Translations under genes and position numbers: made by a program
Part shown: positions 15,012 through 25,623 of the stretch, one piece after another
Layout of the letters: every line of letters starts with the position of its first letter
Position numbering within the stretch: the stretch's first letter is position 1
Notes under the pieces: generated by a model
What the model saw: the letters and a program-made list of their open reading frames with translations, nothing else
Told to the model about the DNA's origin: nothing
The model's database searches: none
Assembly (NCBI GenBank): GCA_905221615.1
Contig: CAJNDT010001224.1
Coordinates: 1,548,902-1,612,901, forward strand
DNA length: 64,000 bases
Direction: 5' to 3'
DNA from: Symbiodinium sp. CCMP2592
Lineage: Eukaryota > Sar > Dinophyceae > Suessiales > Symbiodiniaceae

Positions 15012-18000
15012 TATATATATATATATGTATACATATATATATATATGTATATGTGACAGTTGATCACATATACAGGCATATATACAGACACATATGTATA
15101 AATGAAGCTAGAAAAGATGTGTGTATATGTATATATATATATATGTACTCATTTATTTGTTTACATTCATACATCACTATAGAGGAATAGAAGGCCAGCC
15201 CCCGGTCTCAGGAAGTGTGTGCCTGCGGACGGGCGCAGGCCTCGGCGGTCTACAACGCCTCTGGGACTGCGATGCGGTTTAGGGTTTATTCGGATTTTGA
15301 GGCCGGCAGCATTCTTCTGGGCTTGTGGTTCAGGGCTAAGCCCAGAGGCTCCAAGTCTCAATATAGTATACTGTAGGTTCTTTGTACATATTTTGGGCCC
15401 CTACATTAATATATAATTACTATACTCATACTTGGACCCTTTGGGATATGGCCTGGGGTGGAATTCACTGGCGCTGCGACGAAGAAACGGGGGCACAAAC
15501 ACGCGAGGCTACCCGAAAAGGTCTGCTGGAATTGGAAGGCTTGGTGCTTATTTTGTTTGATTTCCTTGGAGCCCGGCAAAATATGTAGGACAACGGACGC
15601 AGCCAAAAGTCCGCAGTCTGGAGATCTCATCAAGGGTTCCCAGCCTGTTCTGCCCAAACCCTATCTTGCATCGTCCCATGAGGTCCCCAGATTCCTGTTT
15701 TGCTACTGATTCACTGCGAGGGCTCACACAATCCCTGTGGTTGCTTCGTTCAGGTGGGACCTACGTGGGTTTAGCCATGCTGAGCCGTAGATCCCTGCTT
15801 CAGTGCCTGAGGGTCAAGGGAAGAGCTCCACAGAGTTCAGAGTATATATGGGGGTTTGGGATGCAGGTAGATAGCAGACCGAAAGCCAAGGTAGCCAAGC
15901 TTGCCAGACATTATGGTGTTCCGATCCTGGCAGATGGTGGCATTTCCAGCCCAGGCAGGTAGCTCCAGGTGTTTGTTCGGATCAGTGTTGCAGTGGATGA
16001 TTCGGAGTCGTTGCCTGACTTGCAGCAACGAAGTTAGTAGGCCGAGTAATTGAATTTAGTTCCCAGTTTTCGGTGTTCTCTGCTTCGTACCGGCAGAAGG
16101 CTTAGTCTTGAACGTGATGCAACCCAAGACTCTATTTCCACACATGGTTAGGTCTTCTGATCCGAACACTGCTGACTAGGGTGTTTGGACAATGTTCACC
16201 CCGTAGGTGCAGACCAGACCTGGGTGGATTGAATCTCCGTTTCGTCCAAACAAGCAAGATGGAGTCTGCGGGTGACAATCACAATGCCGAGTTCAACACC
16301 ATGCCCCTGCACCGTTCAACACCATGCCCCTGCACCGTAAATGCAAAAACAAGACTGCGCTGGGCCGTCCCTACCCTACCCCATGTAACCCACTGGGATA
16401 TGCGGCTGCGCGTGGCTCAACTAAGTGTTGCTGAAGAGTATTCTGACATGAACCGCAGGTTCAACGCATGTCCGAAGCAACCTCCAACCTAAACCGTCCC
16501 AGAACCACAAGGATGGAACGTCCCAAACCCTGCTCTCTGGTTTAGAGCAGTAGGTACAGGACTGGCCTCTAGATCGGATTTGGAACAGCGGACCTGAAAT
16601 TGTCAAGTAGACCCTGCACTCTAAACCCGCAAGTAATTACAGAGAAAGGGCCACTGCACTTAAAACAAAAAAACAATTTGCATACAAACACAACCCATCA
16701 GGTCACGTCGTCAAGGCTCTGAGCTTGGGGGCGGGTGCTGCCATGTGCGGCCGCTGGGAGAGCAGTGCCTACCCAGAGACTCCAATATCCCTTAATTAAG
16801 GAATATTCCTTAAATCATATTAGGGATCCTATTATAAATTAAGGTATATTCCTGAATTAAGGAATATTGGAGTCTCTGGGTATTTGCCAGGCTGTCCTGG
16901 ACTCGGGTTTAGCTGAAAGCACTACTTGGAGGGGCAGGGGACTTAGTAAATAGGTTATAAGTAGAGTTATAAGTACCCTAAATGGAGTTACCCCAATTAT
17001 AACCCTACTTATAACCTACTTACTAAGTCCCCTGCCCTTCCAAGTAGAGGGTGGATATAGCGAGGAACCCAAAAGGGAAGACAACTTATATAGATCGACC
17101 ACCTGCTGATAGAGAGATTTGGGATTTTAGTTTGCCGCCCTCTTTCCTCGACACCCGAAACGCATCTTGAAAATAGGGGGCCTAAGCGCATGCAGGACCC
17201 GCTGTAATGCTTTACTTAATGTTTCAGCGCTTTCAGGGGTTTGGCGTTATGTCGCGTGGTCATGGTCTTTGGTTCATATCAGGCGAACAGGTTTTTTAGC
17301 CTATGGGGTTTAGTAGGGATTCGGGTTCCCATAATAGGGTTCATATGAAGGAATCCCCACCCCCCAAGAATCTTAAACCCCCCTTTTGGCCTCCCACCTT
17401 TGGTGCCAGATGAGCAGCCTTGACACTGAAGCCGAGATCGGATACCAAAACCCAAGTCCCCAAGTTCTACGAGAACTGAGAAAGCCTTGATCTTTTCAGC
17501 TCTAATACCCATAAACCCAGGAAAAAGCCTTAAAGCCTAAACCCCGAAACTCTAACCCCCTATAAACCCTTAAACTTAAATCCCTAAACCCTAAATTCTA
17601 AACTCCTAAACCCCTTAAACTTAAACCCCTAAACCCAAAACCCTAAACCCTGAGCGAGTAACTTTGGCATGAGCTGAGCTAAGGCAGCCTTCTGGCCGGC
17701 ACAGCCGAAACACCGGGGGAGCTCTCTGGTGGCATTTGGGAGTTTCTGAAAATAGGGGACCCTATTATAGTACCCTAATATCGTAGGATCTTTATTAAAA
17801 GGGCCTTTCTGAAAATAGGGGACCGGGACCCTAATATAGTACCTTAATATAGTAGGATCCTTATTAGGACTCTGAAATAGGAACCCCTGACTTTCGGAAA
17901 CTCCCATTTGTTTCTGGAGATTTAGGGCCTGCAGGGTTTAGGCTCTGAGGTTTTTTCTAGGGATTTACGGCCGGCACGGCTTCATGTAATCGTAATCACC

Positions 18001-21000
18001 ACATGTCTCTTTGTGGCGGATTGCCGTGTCAAAGCGCGTTCCTGCGCTGCTCTCCTGAACTTGAAGCCTGTTGTCTCGCACAGGCTGAAACCTCGTGTCG
18101 GATTCAGTCTTGTCACATTGGACATTCTAGGCGCAAAAAATGAAGACCCGAATTCGGGAATGTGTGATACGAGGTACTTCTATTCCGACGATGGAAAGCG
18201 CCTGAAGCGCTACCGCGGTATGGGCTCCATCGATGCCATGTGGCCAAGATGCAATAGCATTAGACCCTAAGCCGCATGACGGTGTCAGGCATGCACGATG
18301 TAGGTCTTTGGGTTTTCGGCGGAGGCTTCAGCTTAGTTCAGATCCGAGGTTTAAGTTGTGTTGTGTTGCCTAGTGCTTGAGCCGAGTCATGTACTTTAGT
18401 TGGCCCGGTATTGCGGCCTAGAGTCAGCCGGACACGGCATTACGAAGCACGTGAGCTTTGCAATCGTGTCAAAGACTTTTCAGCCATACGGGCCAATGTA
18501 GCCCAGCAGCCAATTCGCTAGGCAGAACATTAAACCCCCACCTGATCCCGACACATGTTTCTCGTGGGTTATAGCCTCAGTTGTTTCGATGTGTCGTATA
18601 CTAGTTACTAGAACAGGTAGCTTTCTGCTGAAAAGGCACGTGATGAGTCTACGGCAGAATCATCAATATTCAGACCGGACCTTTGATCGTCGACCGACAG
18701 TGATAACTGAAGCTACATCAGCTTGGAAACCTGATCCGACCCCTATTCCGGGCCCCAAGATCATACTTAACAAGTGTTTTGGACCTGGTCGCCCAATGTT
18801 TAAGGGCTCTGTATTCGGCAAACTGTAAACCGCAGCTTTCCTCGATGTAGGCTCTCCTCAGCGACCACAGCAAGCATGTTCCCGTCCAAGGCATACGACG
18901 ACTGTAGCCAGCCTCATAGTGAGAATAGGGTGTTAGGTGCAATTGGACTTGAGTCGGAACAGGGCTTGCAGTAATATTATCCTACTTAAAGGATCATGGG
19001 ACTTAGTAAATGGGTTATAAGTGGGGTTATACGTCCCCTAAGTGGGGTTATCCTAATTATAACCTACTTATAACCTTACTTACTAAGTCCCATGAGCCTT
19101 CAAGTATGGTTGGTTGTATTGGGCCCTACCAATAAATCAAGGGACTATTGCGAGTAATACAGGGTACCCCGAAACCTTGAACCCCAAAACACAAGAAGCG
19201 ATGTCCATCTCCAGAGGCCTAAACCCTGAAACCCTAGACCTTGCACCGCGACCACCGGGCAGGAAGAAGGGGAGTGATGATCGGTACTTTGGCACCGCCG
19301 CCGCGATCAAGGTGGCACCGTTTGGGAGGGTTTAGGGATTAGGGTTCAGGGATCAGCATTTAGGATAATTCGGGTTGTATGCGGTACTGCATTTTGTATC
19401 ATGCGTAGGCTTAGAAGGAAGCTAGCATCTTTTCTTGAGGACTCCTGGTGCAAGCCGTTGGTGAGCAATCCGTGCGAACACTCGTGTTGAACAGCCCCCG
19501 AAAACAACATCTCAGAGACTGAAAGAAAACCGTGTGGATTTGTTTGTTTCAGTGTTTTGAGGGCTGCAGGCTCAGGAACATAGTACACTATACTTGTCAT
19601 GTGGCTTATCTTGAGCCTAACTTACGGACCATCATCTATTCACTGGGTCCTCTCCAAACCATAGAATCTCTGAAACAAACCACACTGCACCTTCCAACTT
19701 GAAACAGAGGAAGCAATTTCCAATGATTTGTCGCTGGCTTTGCACTGGGTTCCATAGTGCGGCAGTCGGGTTCATTTGCTTGAAGCCGAGCAGCTAAAAC
19801 TCTGAAACGAGTGAACAAACACCTTGAAGCCTAGATCCTTTACTTCAACACCTCATCACTGAATTCGAAACCCTAAACCATAAACCCCAGCCCCAAACCC
19901 TAAACCTTAAAACCCTAAACCCCTAAACCTTAAACCCTCAACCCTAAACCTTAAACCCTAAACCCTCAATTCTAAAGCCCCCAAACCCTAAACCAACCCG
20001 AGCATGCTGGATGGCTTCCGGAGGTCGCTCAGGGTGTTTCTGGAACAGTGCAGGACGGGAGAGCGGGATGTGTGTGTGTGTGTGTGTGTTCTGTGTGTGT
20101 GTGTGTTCAAGAGCCATATATACAGTATGTATTCATGTGTGTTCAGTTGTTTGTCTGTCTGTGTTCATTTAACTCTGTATGTGGTTGTGTTTGTTTTATG
20201 TGTGTTGTTGTTGTTTGTTTGGTTTGTTTGTGTGTTTGTTTGTTTGGTTGGTTGCTTGGTGGCTTGATTGCTTGGTTTCTTCGTTGGGTGGTTGGTTGGT
20301 TGGTTGGTTGGTTGCTTGGTTGTGTGTTTCTGTGTTAGCCAGTTAGACTATTCAGTTTTGTGTTGCCGTGTTTGTCTTTCTGTTTCTACTTGTTTCATAG
20401 GCTTGCTTGTTTACTGTCTATGTGGAGACATACATACATGCATACATACATAAGTACATATGTATGCATTACATGTACACATACACAACATACACTTACA
20501 CTTACAAACACATTCATTCATGCATGCATGCATGCATAATGCATAGATAAGTTTGCAACTGTGTGTGCAACTATTACATATCTACTTATCGATCTATGAA
20601 TCTACCGATCTACCTATCTATCTGTATGTAGACATATGTATATATAAGTGTCCAAAGTAGATAGATAGATGGACATATACAAATGTTACGGTCACTGTGA
20701 TACCCCGCCCCCTCCCTCCCCTGAGGTTGTTTTGCGTGGCGCGGGGGTTTCTTGGGGCAGGGTTTGAAATCAGAATAATAGGAATAATTTATAACGTCTG
20801 GCCGTGTCCGGGGACTATAGTACTAGTAGTAATGGTAGTATAATACTAGTAACAGTAGTAATCGTAGTAATAGTAGTACTGTTATAAGTAATTAGTCCTG
20901 GATCCTAATGTTCTTGGGCATTTGGGGCCCTTAATATTTTCATTGTCACCCCTCACATTATTGCGAACCCCCCTTCCAACATCAGTTGTTTGGGGAAATT

Positions 21001-21199
21001 GGCTACGCAACGAAAACTCCTCTTCCGCCCGGATATTCGGCCCCGCGGAATATGTTGATTGTCACCGCGTTTAATAGAGTGACCGCAACATTAGATAGGT
21101 AGAGAGTTGGACCGAAAACAAAGATGGATTGAGAGGCAGATAGGTATACAGAGAGAAAGATAAAGAGACAACGAGAGAGAGAGAGAGAGAGACACACAC

Positions 21200-21230
<31 letters not shown>

Positions 21231-24200
21231 TATGAAGCGACGGATCAGCCTTGAACAAGTGGATGCTTCGATTGTTTACCTGTGCTCAATGCTCCGAAGG
21301 GATCGTAAAACAGCGGCGTTGTGCTGATGTCTCCGTCTCAGACGGATTGGCTCGCCACACGCCGGGCGCAGATATCAGAAGCTCCAGAAACGACCCTGAA
21401 GATTTGAACCCGGGACCCAAAACCCTGAACCCTTAATTCGAGACCCCATCCTGGGCAGCCCCATTTCCATGCGGAGGACAAAGGCAGCATCCACAAGTAC
21501 ATCCCGTATCTCACGCCACCTGCCTTAGAAGTTGGAGGTTTTGTAAGCCCGAAAGCGAACACTATCCGAGACTTTATAGATGCTCGGTTCTCAACTCGAA
21601 AGCGTAAGTAAGCTTATAGTGTTTAGTGTAGCCTCTCGCTTTGACTGTTGATATAGTGCTCGGCAGCATGGGCACGGGGTTCAGTTGCGCATCGAAGCAC
21701 CGCTTCTCCCTATGATGTACGCAGGGTTCCTCCGTCAAAGCCTTAGAAGCCTGGAAACCCGTGCAGACACACGTGAATGAACACCGGCACAAGGCACCCA
21801 TATGTGTATGTGTGTACTTATATGTATGGTTTGTATGGTATGTATGTATACATGCATGCATGAATGTATATATGGATACATCTGCATATGTCTAGAAAAT
21901 GGCTGGGCGGAGGTGTGGGGTCATTGCTAGTTTCGTGTCCTTACACTCCGTAGCACGCAACTTAGTCTGCGTCCCTTTTAATGTTTAGGGAAGTATCTGC
22001 AGCACCGTTTGGGTGTTGATACCTTGAGGTTCGAACCTTTGAGAGGTTGGTTGTAGTCTGCGATCAGGCAGATCAGAGTTTATTGCGTTGACTGGCAGCG
22101 TTCAAGTTTGAAGGCCTTGGGGCTCAGTTTTGCAGCTCAAGACCCACGAAAGAGCGAGGTGACCGATCTTGACATATGCTAGAACTCGCTCGGTATATCA
22201 GGGTTCCCTGCACTGATCACCCAAACCTTCGAAGCACAGGCAGGGCATCAAACATGGCATGCAAGACATCGGCGCCCAGAGCGTTGATCAGCTGCAGTCC
22301 ATGCTGCAGGACGCTTCGGGCTCTTGTACGGATCCCTCTCCGAACCAACCATGTAGAAACGTGAAAACTTAAGGGGCCTAAATAACCTACACTATTTGGA
22401 GGGTTCCTTGCCATAAATATGGTAAGATGGGCCCCCAAACCCTATTCCACTTGTGAAGGCCCCCATGTTGAGACAAGATCATCCCCTAGGCTTTCCGGTT
22501 AGAAGTGTACTACAATATGCACCGACAAGACATGATACGCTGGTAATTTCTTTTCATATCCACTGGGGCGGTCTGGATCGACCCCGACCCCTGTAGTGGC
22601 CGACATGGTCACCATTTCGGCCACTCAGGGGTCGGGATACTTACCCAGAGGCTCCAAAGTAGTTACTTTTGGGGTTACCTTATAGGATTCTTAATATGAA
22701 CCCCCAAAAGGAACTACTATGGAGCCTTAGGGTATAGTCATCCCTGACGCCGAAAACCCTGGCGCTCAATCCTAACCGCATGGACCGAAACCCAAAGGGT
22801 CCATGTACCCAAATAGTATATACTTTGGGCCCAATGTACCTATGTAGGGACTACATTAAGGCCAATGTATATACTATTTGGGTACATGGACCCTTAGGGT
22901 AAGTCATATGGACCACCAACCCGAAACCGTAAAGCTCGAAGATCCCAAACACCTCTGGATGGCCACAGTCACGGGGAGTCTGCTCAGATGGAGGCCTTAG
23001 TAATCGAACAGGGCTTTGGGTTTTGGGTTTGATGTGCATAGTGAGGCCGTGATAATTACAGTGGGCTGTCTGGCTTGGGGTTTATTACGACGCCCCGCGC
23101 CAGGGTGACAAAACGGTCCGAAACAGATGGCTGCCCTTGGACTTGGGGATTCGGAAATGCAAACCCAGCCGTGTGCACTCTCATTGGCCCCCTCAACACT
23201 CCTCCATCGGATCCCTAAACCCTAAACCCAAACCCTAATCTCTAAACCCTTAAATTCTTACCCTTAACCCTGACCCTAAACCCCAAAACCCTAACCCCTA
23301 CAAGGAGGGTAAGCTCCGCTTCGAACTCCGATCTGCCGCAGCGCAGAGAGAGGGCGGCGTCCATGGCATCTCGGGCCCAAAATGTGTCAATTCGGGGACT
23401 TTGGTTTTAGCATCCAGGGGTTTAGGTTTGTAACTCAAAAGGGCTCCTTAAGGGGTTCCTTAGAGGGTTCGATAAGGGATCTATGAGGGTTTAGGGCTTT
23501 AGGTGTCTGGGACTTAGTAATTGGGGTTATAAGTAAGGTAACTACAGCTACAATAATTAAAAACCCCAGTTGACGCACTTATAACCCTACTTACTAAGTC
23601 CCATGATCCTCCAAGTAGGTTTTAGGATCCAGGTGCGTCCGGTTTGGCCCTGAAGGGCAGCTCCAACGCTGGGGATCAGATCGCACAGTTAATTTCAACC
23701 TGGAATTGATCGAGTTTCCGAGACCTTGTGGGGAGTTCCTAAACCATAAACCGTATATCCAAAGCGGCGCAGAAGGATCCTTGAAGATACTGGCCCCGGA
23801 ACGGACCTCTCATTTTTCGCAAGCGCCAACACCCCCCCGCCACCACCCATTGCATGAGATCAAGAAGTGCAGGATTTCCACCCGAAGCCTGACGTTTCGC
23901 TTTCCGTTCTGCAGGTTTCATGAGGATTCCGTGCTTTCCCCACCTGGGGCCACGCCTCAAAGCCTAAGCCTCACAGCCCTTCACAATGAGCAACCTCCAG
24001 CCTGTCAGTGTTGAGCTGGAGCTGGAGAGGACATCAGGTTGAGTAATTAATATAGGGGCCTTGGTGAATAATTACCGATACTATGACTATTATGGGGTTT
24101 CCTTACTATGATTATAGTATAGTCGGCCCCAAAGCCCTATTCTAATTGTTAAGTCCCCTATAGTATGTGTGTGGCTTAGCTCATCTGGGTTCTCAGCCTA

Positions 24201-24453
24201 GCACATACAGCTTCGACCTCATCTCGGGTTTCTTTTGGCTTTACTTTCCGAAGCCACGAAACCATAGGGGCCTGACCAATTGCTTCGTACTATACTTACT
24301 GGAACCAAAGGCCTGCGACGATTTCTTGTGCAGGACCCTATATTGCCCTTACCCTCCGTGACATGTGTGCCCAAAGCTCCAATGTAGTAAATTACAAAGC
24401 CATCTCCGCTAGCAGGCCTTCACAGCTTTGAGCGCAAGCTCTTCGACAGCTGA
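155..24453 (+). CDS. IMPDH: IMP dehydrogenase, copy A (29 visible exons; 5' exon off the window)
   Basis: NAD-dependent oxidation of IMP to XMP, the rate-limiting step of guanine nucleotide synthesis; cytosolic tetramer in known homologues. Exons: 155-194, 1789-1879, 2079-2157, 2880-2927, 4710-4742, 5320-5392, 6469-6536, 6823-6852, 7615-7650, 8558-8590, 9051-9085, 9906-9952, 10901-10959, 12152-12208, 12676-12734, 13228-13279, 13507-13556, 14254-14311, 15212-15256, 15891-15954, 16702-16749, 17684-17720, 18174-18239, 19263-19311, 20024-20053, 21477-21514, 22240-22309, 23305-23365, 24416-24453. The joined frame is 1494 nt, open to a TGA at 24451-24453. Motifs in order: [30 protein letters not shown], a two-CBS insert, [15 protein letters not shown], the catalytic loop [22 protein letters not shown], flap [34 protein letters not shown]. 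Family length is about 514 residues; the missing start would add about 24. Exon boundaries were set by protein continuity and the AG|G acceptor rule. The first donor is ambiguous by one base (194 or 195). Confidence 0.95.
2642..2864. repeat. Hairpin element, family H14
   Basis: Arms cttacctttggttagtagg ... ctaaccaaaggtaag. The right arm ends about 15 bp before the exon at 2880. The centre is long and contains further fold-backs (gggaccttattgagagggtc). Confidence 0.82.
2943..3139. repeat. Composite H5 element (duplicated left arm)
   Basis: Left arm gggagtttccgaaaatta occurs at 2943 and again (gagtttccgaaaatta) near 3046; one right arm (tctgaaactccc) ends at 3139. The extra about 100 bp between left arms matches that in 28731-28939. 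Confidence 0.82.
3443..3550. repeat. Hairpin element, family H2
   Basis: Arms cccagagactccaatatcc ... ggatattggagtctctgg, about 108 bp. Confidence 0.9.
4174..4280. repeat. Hairpin element, family H9
   Basis: Arms tacggttgatgatataaatc ... gatttatatcatcaaccgta are perfect over at least 20 bp. Confidence 0.92.
5699..5795. repeat. Hairpin element, family H4
   Basis: Arms tagtctccattgtagttcc ... ggaactacaatggagacta. Related in its inner part (gttcctttttgg) to H3 but with different ends. Confidence 0.9.
5901..5993. repeat. Hairpin element, family H3
   Basis: Arms acccagaggccccagagta ... ctactttggggcctttgggt. Confidence 0.9.
6305..6440. repeat. Telomere-like tract with head-to-head inversion
   Basis: CCCTAAA-type repeats switch to TTTAGGG-type and back (ccctaatttagggtttagg). 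Variant units predominate. Directly precedes the conserved intron end at 6430-6468. Confidence 0.85.
6430..6468 (+). other. Conserved intron 3' end (copy A)
   Basis: The last about 40 intron bases before the [11 protein letters not shown] exon (ttgagccctaaagcgtaa and ccttag) match those at 38193-38231 of copy B with only a few changes. Other intron ends do not align between copies. Confidence 0.8.
7371..7489. repeat. Hairpin element, family H1
   Basis: About 115-bp fold-back element. The arms read gggacttagtaa ... ttactaagtcccc and the right end reads gcccctccaagt. Inner arms are built from ttataagtagg and acttataac repeats. Lies in a copy A intron. MITE-like; no coding capacity. Confidence 0.9.
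7709..7802. repeat. (TAG)n microsatellite
   Basis: About 31 perfect TAG units. It gives a false poly-tyrosine reading frame on the minus strand. Confidence 0.97.
8430..8522. repeat. Hairpin element, family H3
   Basis: Arms acccataggccccaaagtag ... ctactttggggccgtagggt. Ends 35 bp before the exon at 8558. Confidence 0.92.
10330..10480. repeat. TATG/TA/TACC simple sequence
   Basis: Runs of gtatgtatg, (ta)n and tacctacc in a copy A intron. Confidence 0.95.
11210..11860. repeat. Degenerate TATG/CATG tetranucleotide region
   Basis: About 650 bp of diverged tgta/tgca units with a (ta)n run near 11740. Open frames on both strands here are products of the repeat. Confidence 0.92.
12773..12892. repeat. 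Hairpin element, family H1
   Basis: Arms cttggaggggcaggg ... tgcccctccaa. Nearly identical in its centre to 34973-35093. Starts about 38 bp after the donor at 12735. Confidence 0.92.
13611..13771. repeat. Hairpin element, family H14
   Basis: The left arm cttacctttggttag occurs twice (13613 and 13678); the second pairs with ctaaccaaaggtaag ending at 13770. A compact inner hairpin gaatggaggaatgg ... ccattcctccattc. Confidence 0.88.
14254..14311 (+). CDS. IMPDH: IMPDH copy A catalytic-loop exon
   Basis: Encodes the end of the barrel strand and the active-site loop [19 protein letters not shown]. The Cys of GSIC forms the covalent E-XMP intermediate in known IMPDHs, and GxGSIC also supplies the potassium site. 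The GT donor before it (13557, gtgtct) and the acceptor (AG|gtgtgg) share GTGT, so the junction is spliced inside a short direct repeat. Copy B equivalent: 46645-46702. Confidence 0.95.
14978..15150. repeat. (TA)n-rich simple sequence
   Basis: Several (ta)n runs with gtata/catata variants. Confidence 0.93.
15341..15446. repeat. Hairpin element, H11-like
   Basis: Arms cccagaggctccaagtctcaa ... tcatacttggaccctttggg; more diverged. Confidence 0.7.
16293..16339. repeat. Tandem duplication of 23 bp
   Basis: tcaacaccatgcccctgcac plus cgt occurs twice in a row. Confidence 0.92.
16771..16881. repeat. Hairpin element, family H2
   Basis: Arms acccagagactccaatat ... atattggagtctctgggt, with internal ttaattaagg blocks. 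Starts 21 bp after the donor at 16750. Confidence 0.93.
16924..17045. repeat. Hairpin element, family H1
   Basis: Full arms acttggaggggcagggg ... cccctgcccttccaagt. The centre is in the opposite orientation to 12773-12892. Confidence 0.92.
17737..17907. repeat. Hairpin element, family H5
   Basis: Arms tgggagtttctgaaaatag ... ctttcggaaactccca with a partial internal duplication (gaaaataggggacc twice). Starts 16 bp after the donor at 17721. Confidence 0.88.
18984..19105. repeat. Hairpin element, family H1
   Basis: Variant arms acttaaaggatcatggg ... cccatgagccttcaagt around the common gacttagtaa core. Confidence 0.9.
19312..20023 (+). other. Intron present in IMPDH copy A only
   Basis: A 712-bp intron splits codons for IK|VAQG. 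Donor AAG|gtggca, acceptor ggag|GTCGCT. In copy B the same codons are continuous at 51256-51266 (aaggttgcgcag). It starts with TTTAGGG-like sequence (about 19328-19352) and ends with CCCTAAA-like sequence (19866-19996), so its two ends carry telomere-like tracts in opposite orientation. I see no hairpin-family element inside it. Confidence 0.9.
19866..19996. repeat. Telomere-like CCCTAAA tract
   Basis: Degenerate CCCTAAA/CCTTAAA units at the 3' end of the copy-A-specific intron. Confidence 0.88.
20064..20345. repeat. (TG)n and TTGG-type simple sequence
   Basis: (tg)n at 20069-20107 grades into tgtttg and ggttggttgg repeats. Continues as CATA/CATG-type sequence to about 20660. Confidence 0.92.
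21165..21232. repeat. (GA)n(CA)n(GACA)n microsatellite
   Basis: gagagaga, then cacaca, then about nine gaca units. Confidence 0.95.
22370..22468. repeat. Hairpin element, family H7
   Basis: Arms aaggggcctaaataacc ... ttgtgaaggccccc. A diverged family: ends like ggggcctta, centre gggttcctta and cccattcta. Confidence 0.75.
22642..22734. repeat. Hairpin element, family H3
   Basis: Arms tacccagaggctccaaagta ... actatggagccttagggta. Confidence 0.9.
22796..22900. repeat. Hairpin element, family H11
   Basis: Arms agggtccatgtacccaaata ... tatttgggtacatggaccct. Perfect over about 30 bp. Confidence 0.92.
23503..23617. repeat. Hairpin element, family H1
   Basis: Left arm decayed (tgtctgggacttagtaa); right arm ttactaagtcccatgatcctccaagta intact. 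Confidence 0.85.
24051..24163. repeat. Hairpin element, family H7
   Basis: Arms tataggggccttggtgaat ... attgttaagtcccctata. Confidence 0.85.
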
Positions 24454-24600
24454 GCCTACGTCCTCCAGCTGATGACCTTTTGAACGTCGGACATTATTTG
24501 ACGCTTTCGTTGTTTTGGAATATTCGGGGAGTGCGTGCAGCATCGCTGGCGAAGGCTTACTTTACGAACGAAATGAACCCTAAAAGGGTTTAAGGTTCAT
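24416..24600 (+). other. IMPDH: Copy A terminal exon and start of 3' UTR
   Basis: Encodes [11 protein letters not shown] and stops at TGA 24451-24453. The next about 95 bases resemble those after the copy B stop (shared ttttgaac, tgtttgg-like, ggagtg and gtgcagc blocks up to about 24545), so the transcribed 3' UTR probably extends at least that far. After about 24580 a short hairpin around 24575-24650 (gaaccctaaaagg ... gggtttcattatgg) follows. Confidence 0.6.
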
Positions 24601-24944
24601 ATACCATTTAGGGTTTCATTATGGTATATGGGTATAAGGCCCGTACTTTTCAGGGTTCAGGTAATGTAGGCACCATTATGTGCGAGAGCGCACAGCAACA
24701 TCAGCTTCAGTTAGATCCCACATTGAAGAAGCTGTGTGCACATGGGTTACAAGGACGCACCCGGGACCCTAAATCCTCAAATCCGACAAAGAAGAAATCT
24801 GAAGACTAATTACGAATTGCTGAGGTGCAGTCTGCTTGTTCTCTGAGTTACACGTGCCTATCGTACGTAGCAGAATTTCAACCTCCAAGACATTCGGTTT
24901 TGCTCCCAAAACTCAATTCTACTGGATGCCATTGGAGGATAGAT

Positions 24945-25051
24945 ATGGGAGTTTCCGAAAATAGGGGACCCTAATATAGTACCCTAAATAGTAGGATCCT
25001 AATTATAAGGACCCCCAAATAAGGTAGCCCCCTATTTTCGGAAACTCCCAT
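24945..25051. repeat. Hairpin element, family H5
   Basis: Arms atgggagtttccgaaaatag ... ctattttcggaaactcccat. Best-preserved member. Confidence 0.93.
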
Positions 25052-25146
25052 ATGAGAAGGGCCCGGAAAGCCGCTCCAAGCCAGAGCGTCGACGCAGTCA
25101 ATAGGGTTTAGGGTTCCTTGTTCCTAGACGAATACCCTGGACGCCT

Positions 25147-25280
25147 ACTTGGAGGGTCGGGGGACTTAGTAAGTGGGTAGTAAGTAGACTTATAAGTACC
25201 CTAAAAGGGACCCTAATTGGGGTTATGGTACTTATAACTCCGTAAAATAACCAGTTACTAAGTCCTCCGACCCTCCAAGT
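25147..25280. repeat. Hairpin element, family H1
   Basis: Arms acttggagggtcggggg ... ctccgaccctccaagt. Compensating changes in both arms (gtcgg/ccgac) keep the hairpin. Located in the inter-copy spacer. Confidence 0.9.
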
Positions 25281-25360
25281 AAACCCTCTACATCCTCAGC
25301 AGAAACGTACATGCACAGTACTGATGCGGCGCTGTTTGATGTGGCGTGATGAACTGCAGT

Positions 25361-25432
25361 ACTATAGGAGCCTTATTATAACTATAGTATAATGGGCCCC
25401 AAAACCCAGTCTCATTATTATGGCCCCTTTAC
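25361..25432. repeat. Hairpin element, family H7 (short)
   Basis: Arms ataggagccttattata ... attattatggcccct, with ggggcccaaa-type centre. Confidence 0.75.
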
Positions 25433-25527
25433 CTCAACCCTAAATCTTGCAGCTGCAGCAAATCACACTCCAAGATTGAAGCCTTCTAGGCTCTAAACTC
25501 CCAAATCTCACATCCCCATGGTTTCAG

Positions 25528-25623
25528 CTGACTCACTCTCCGCTTTTGCCTCTACTCTTGAGACTGCCTGCCATACTCTTCCTGCGCAGCGGTCTTTGAT
25601 TTCATGCGCATCTGCCTCCCGAA
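25528..25623 (+). other. Conserved downstream segment 1, probable 3' UTR exon (unit 1)
   Basis: Begins after tcag with CTGAC and shares several blocks with 56429-56525 of unit 2: cttttg, ctcttg, ctgcc, then a near-identical gcgcagcggtc and gatttc. No stop-free frame is shared through both copies. The surrounding sequence is not conserved. Best explained as a 3' UTR exon or an RNA-level element. Confidence 0.45.

Larger units (their letters stand above)
195..24415 (+). other. Introns of copy A (28), overview
   Basis: Lengths run from 199 bp (1880-2078) to 1782 bp (2928-4709). Donors by my reading: 17 GC, 6 GA, 4 GT and one ambiguous (GT or GG at 195/196). All acceptors are AG|G. Pyrimidine tracts are short or absent. 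Contents are hairpin-family elements, TTTAGGG-like tracts and microsatellites listed separately. No tRNA, rRNA or other gene was seen in any of them. The intron of 10960-12151 is mostly ATGT/ATGC simple sequence, and that of 20054-21476 mostly GT, GGTT and GACA repeats. Confidence 0.85.

Noticed and set aside
155..24453. Copy A as a pseudogene or as scattered retro-fragments
   Set aside because: Exons are in order, on one strand, in phase, with consistent splice sites and an uninterrupted 1494-nt frame, and all active-site residues are kept.
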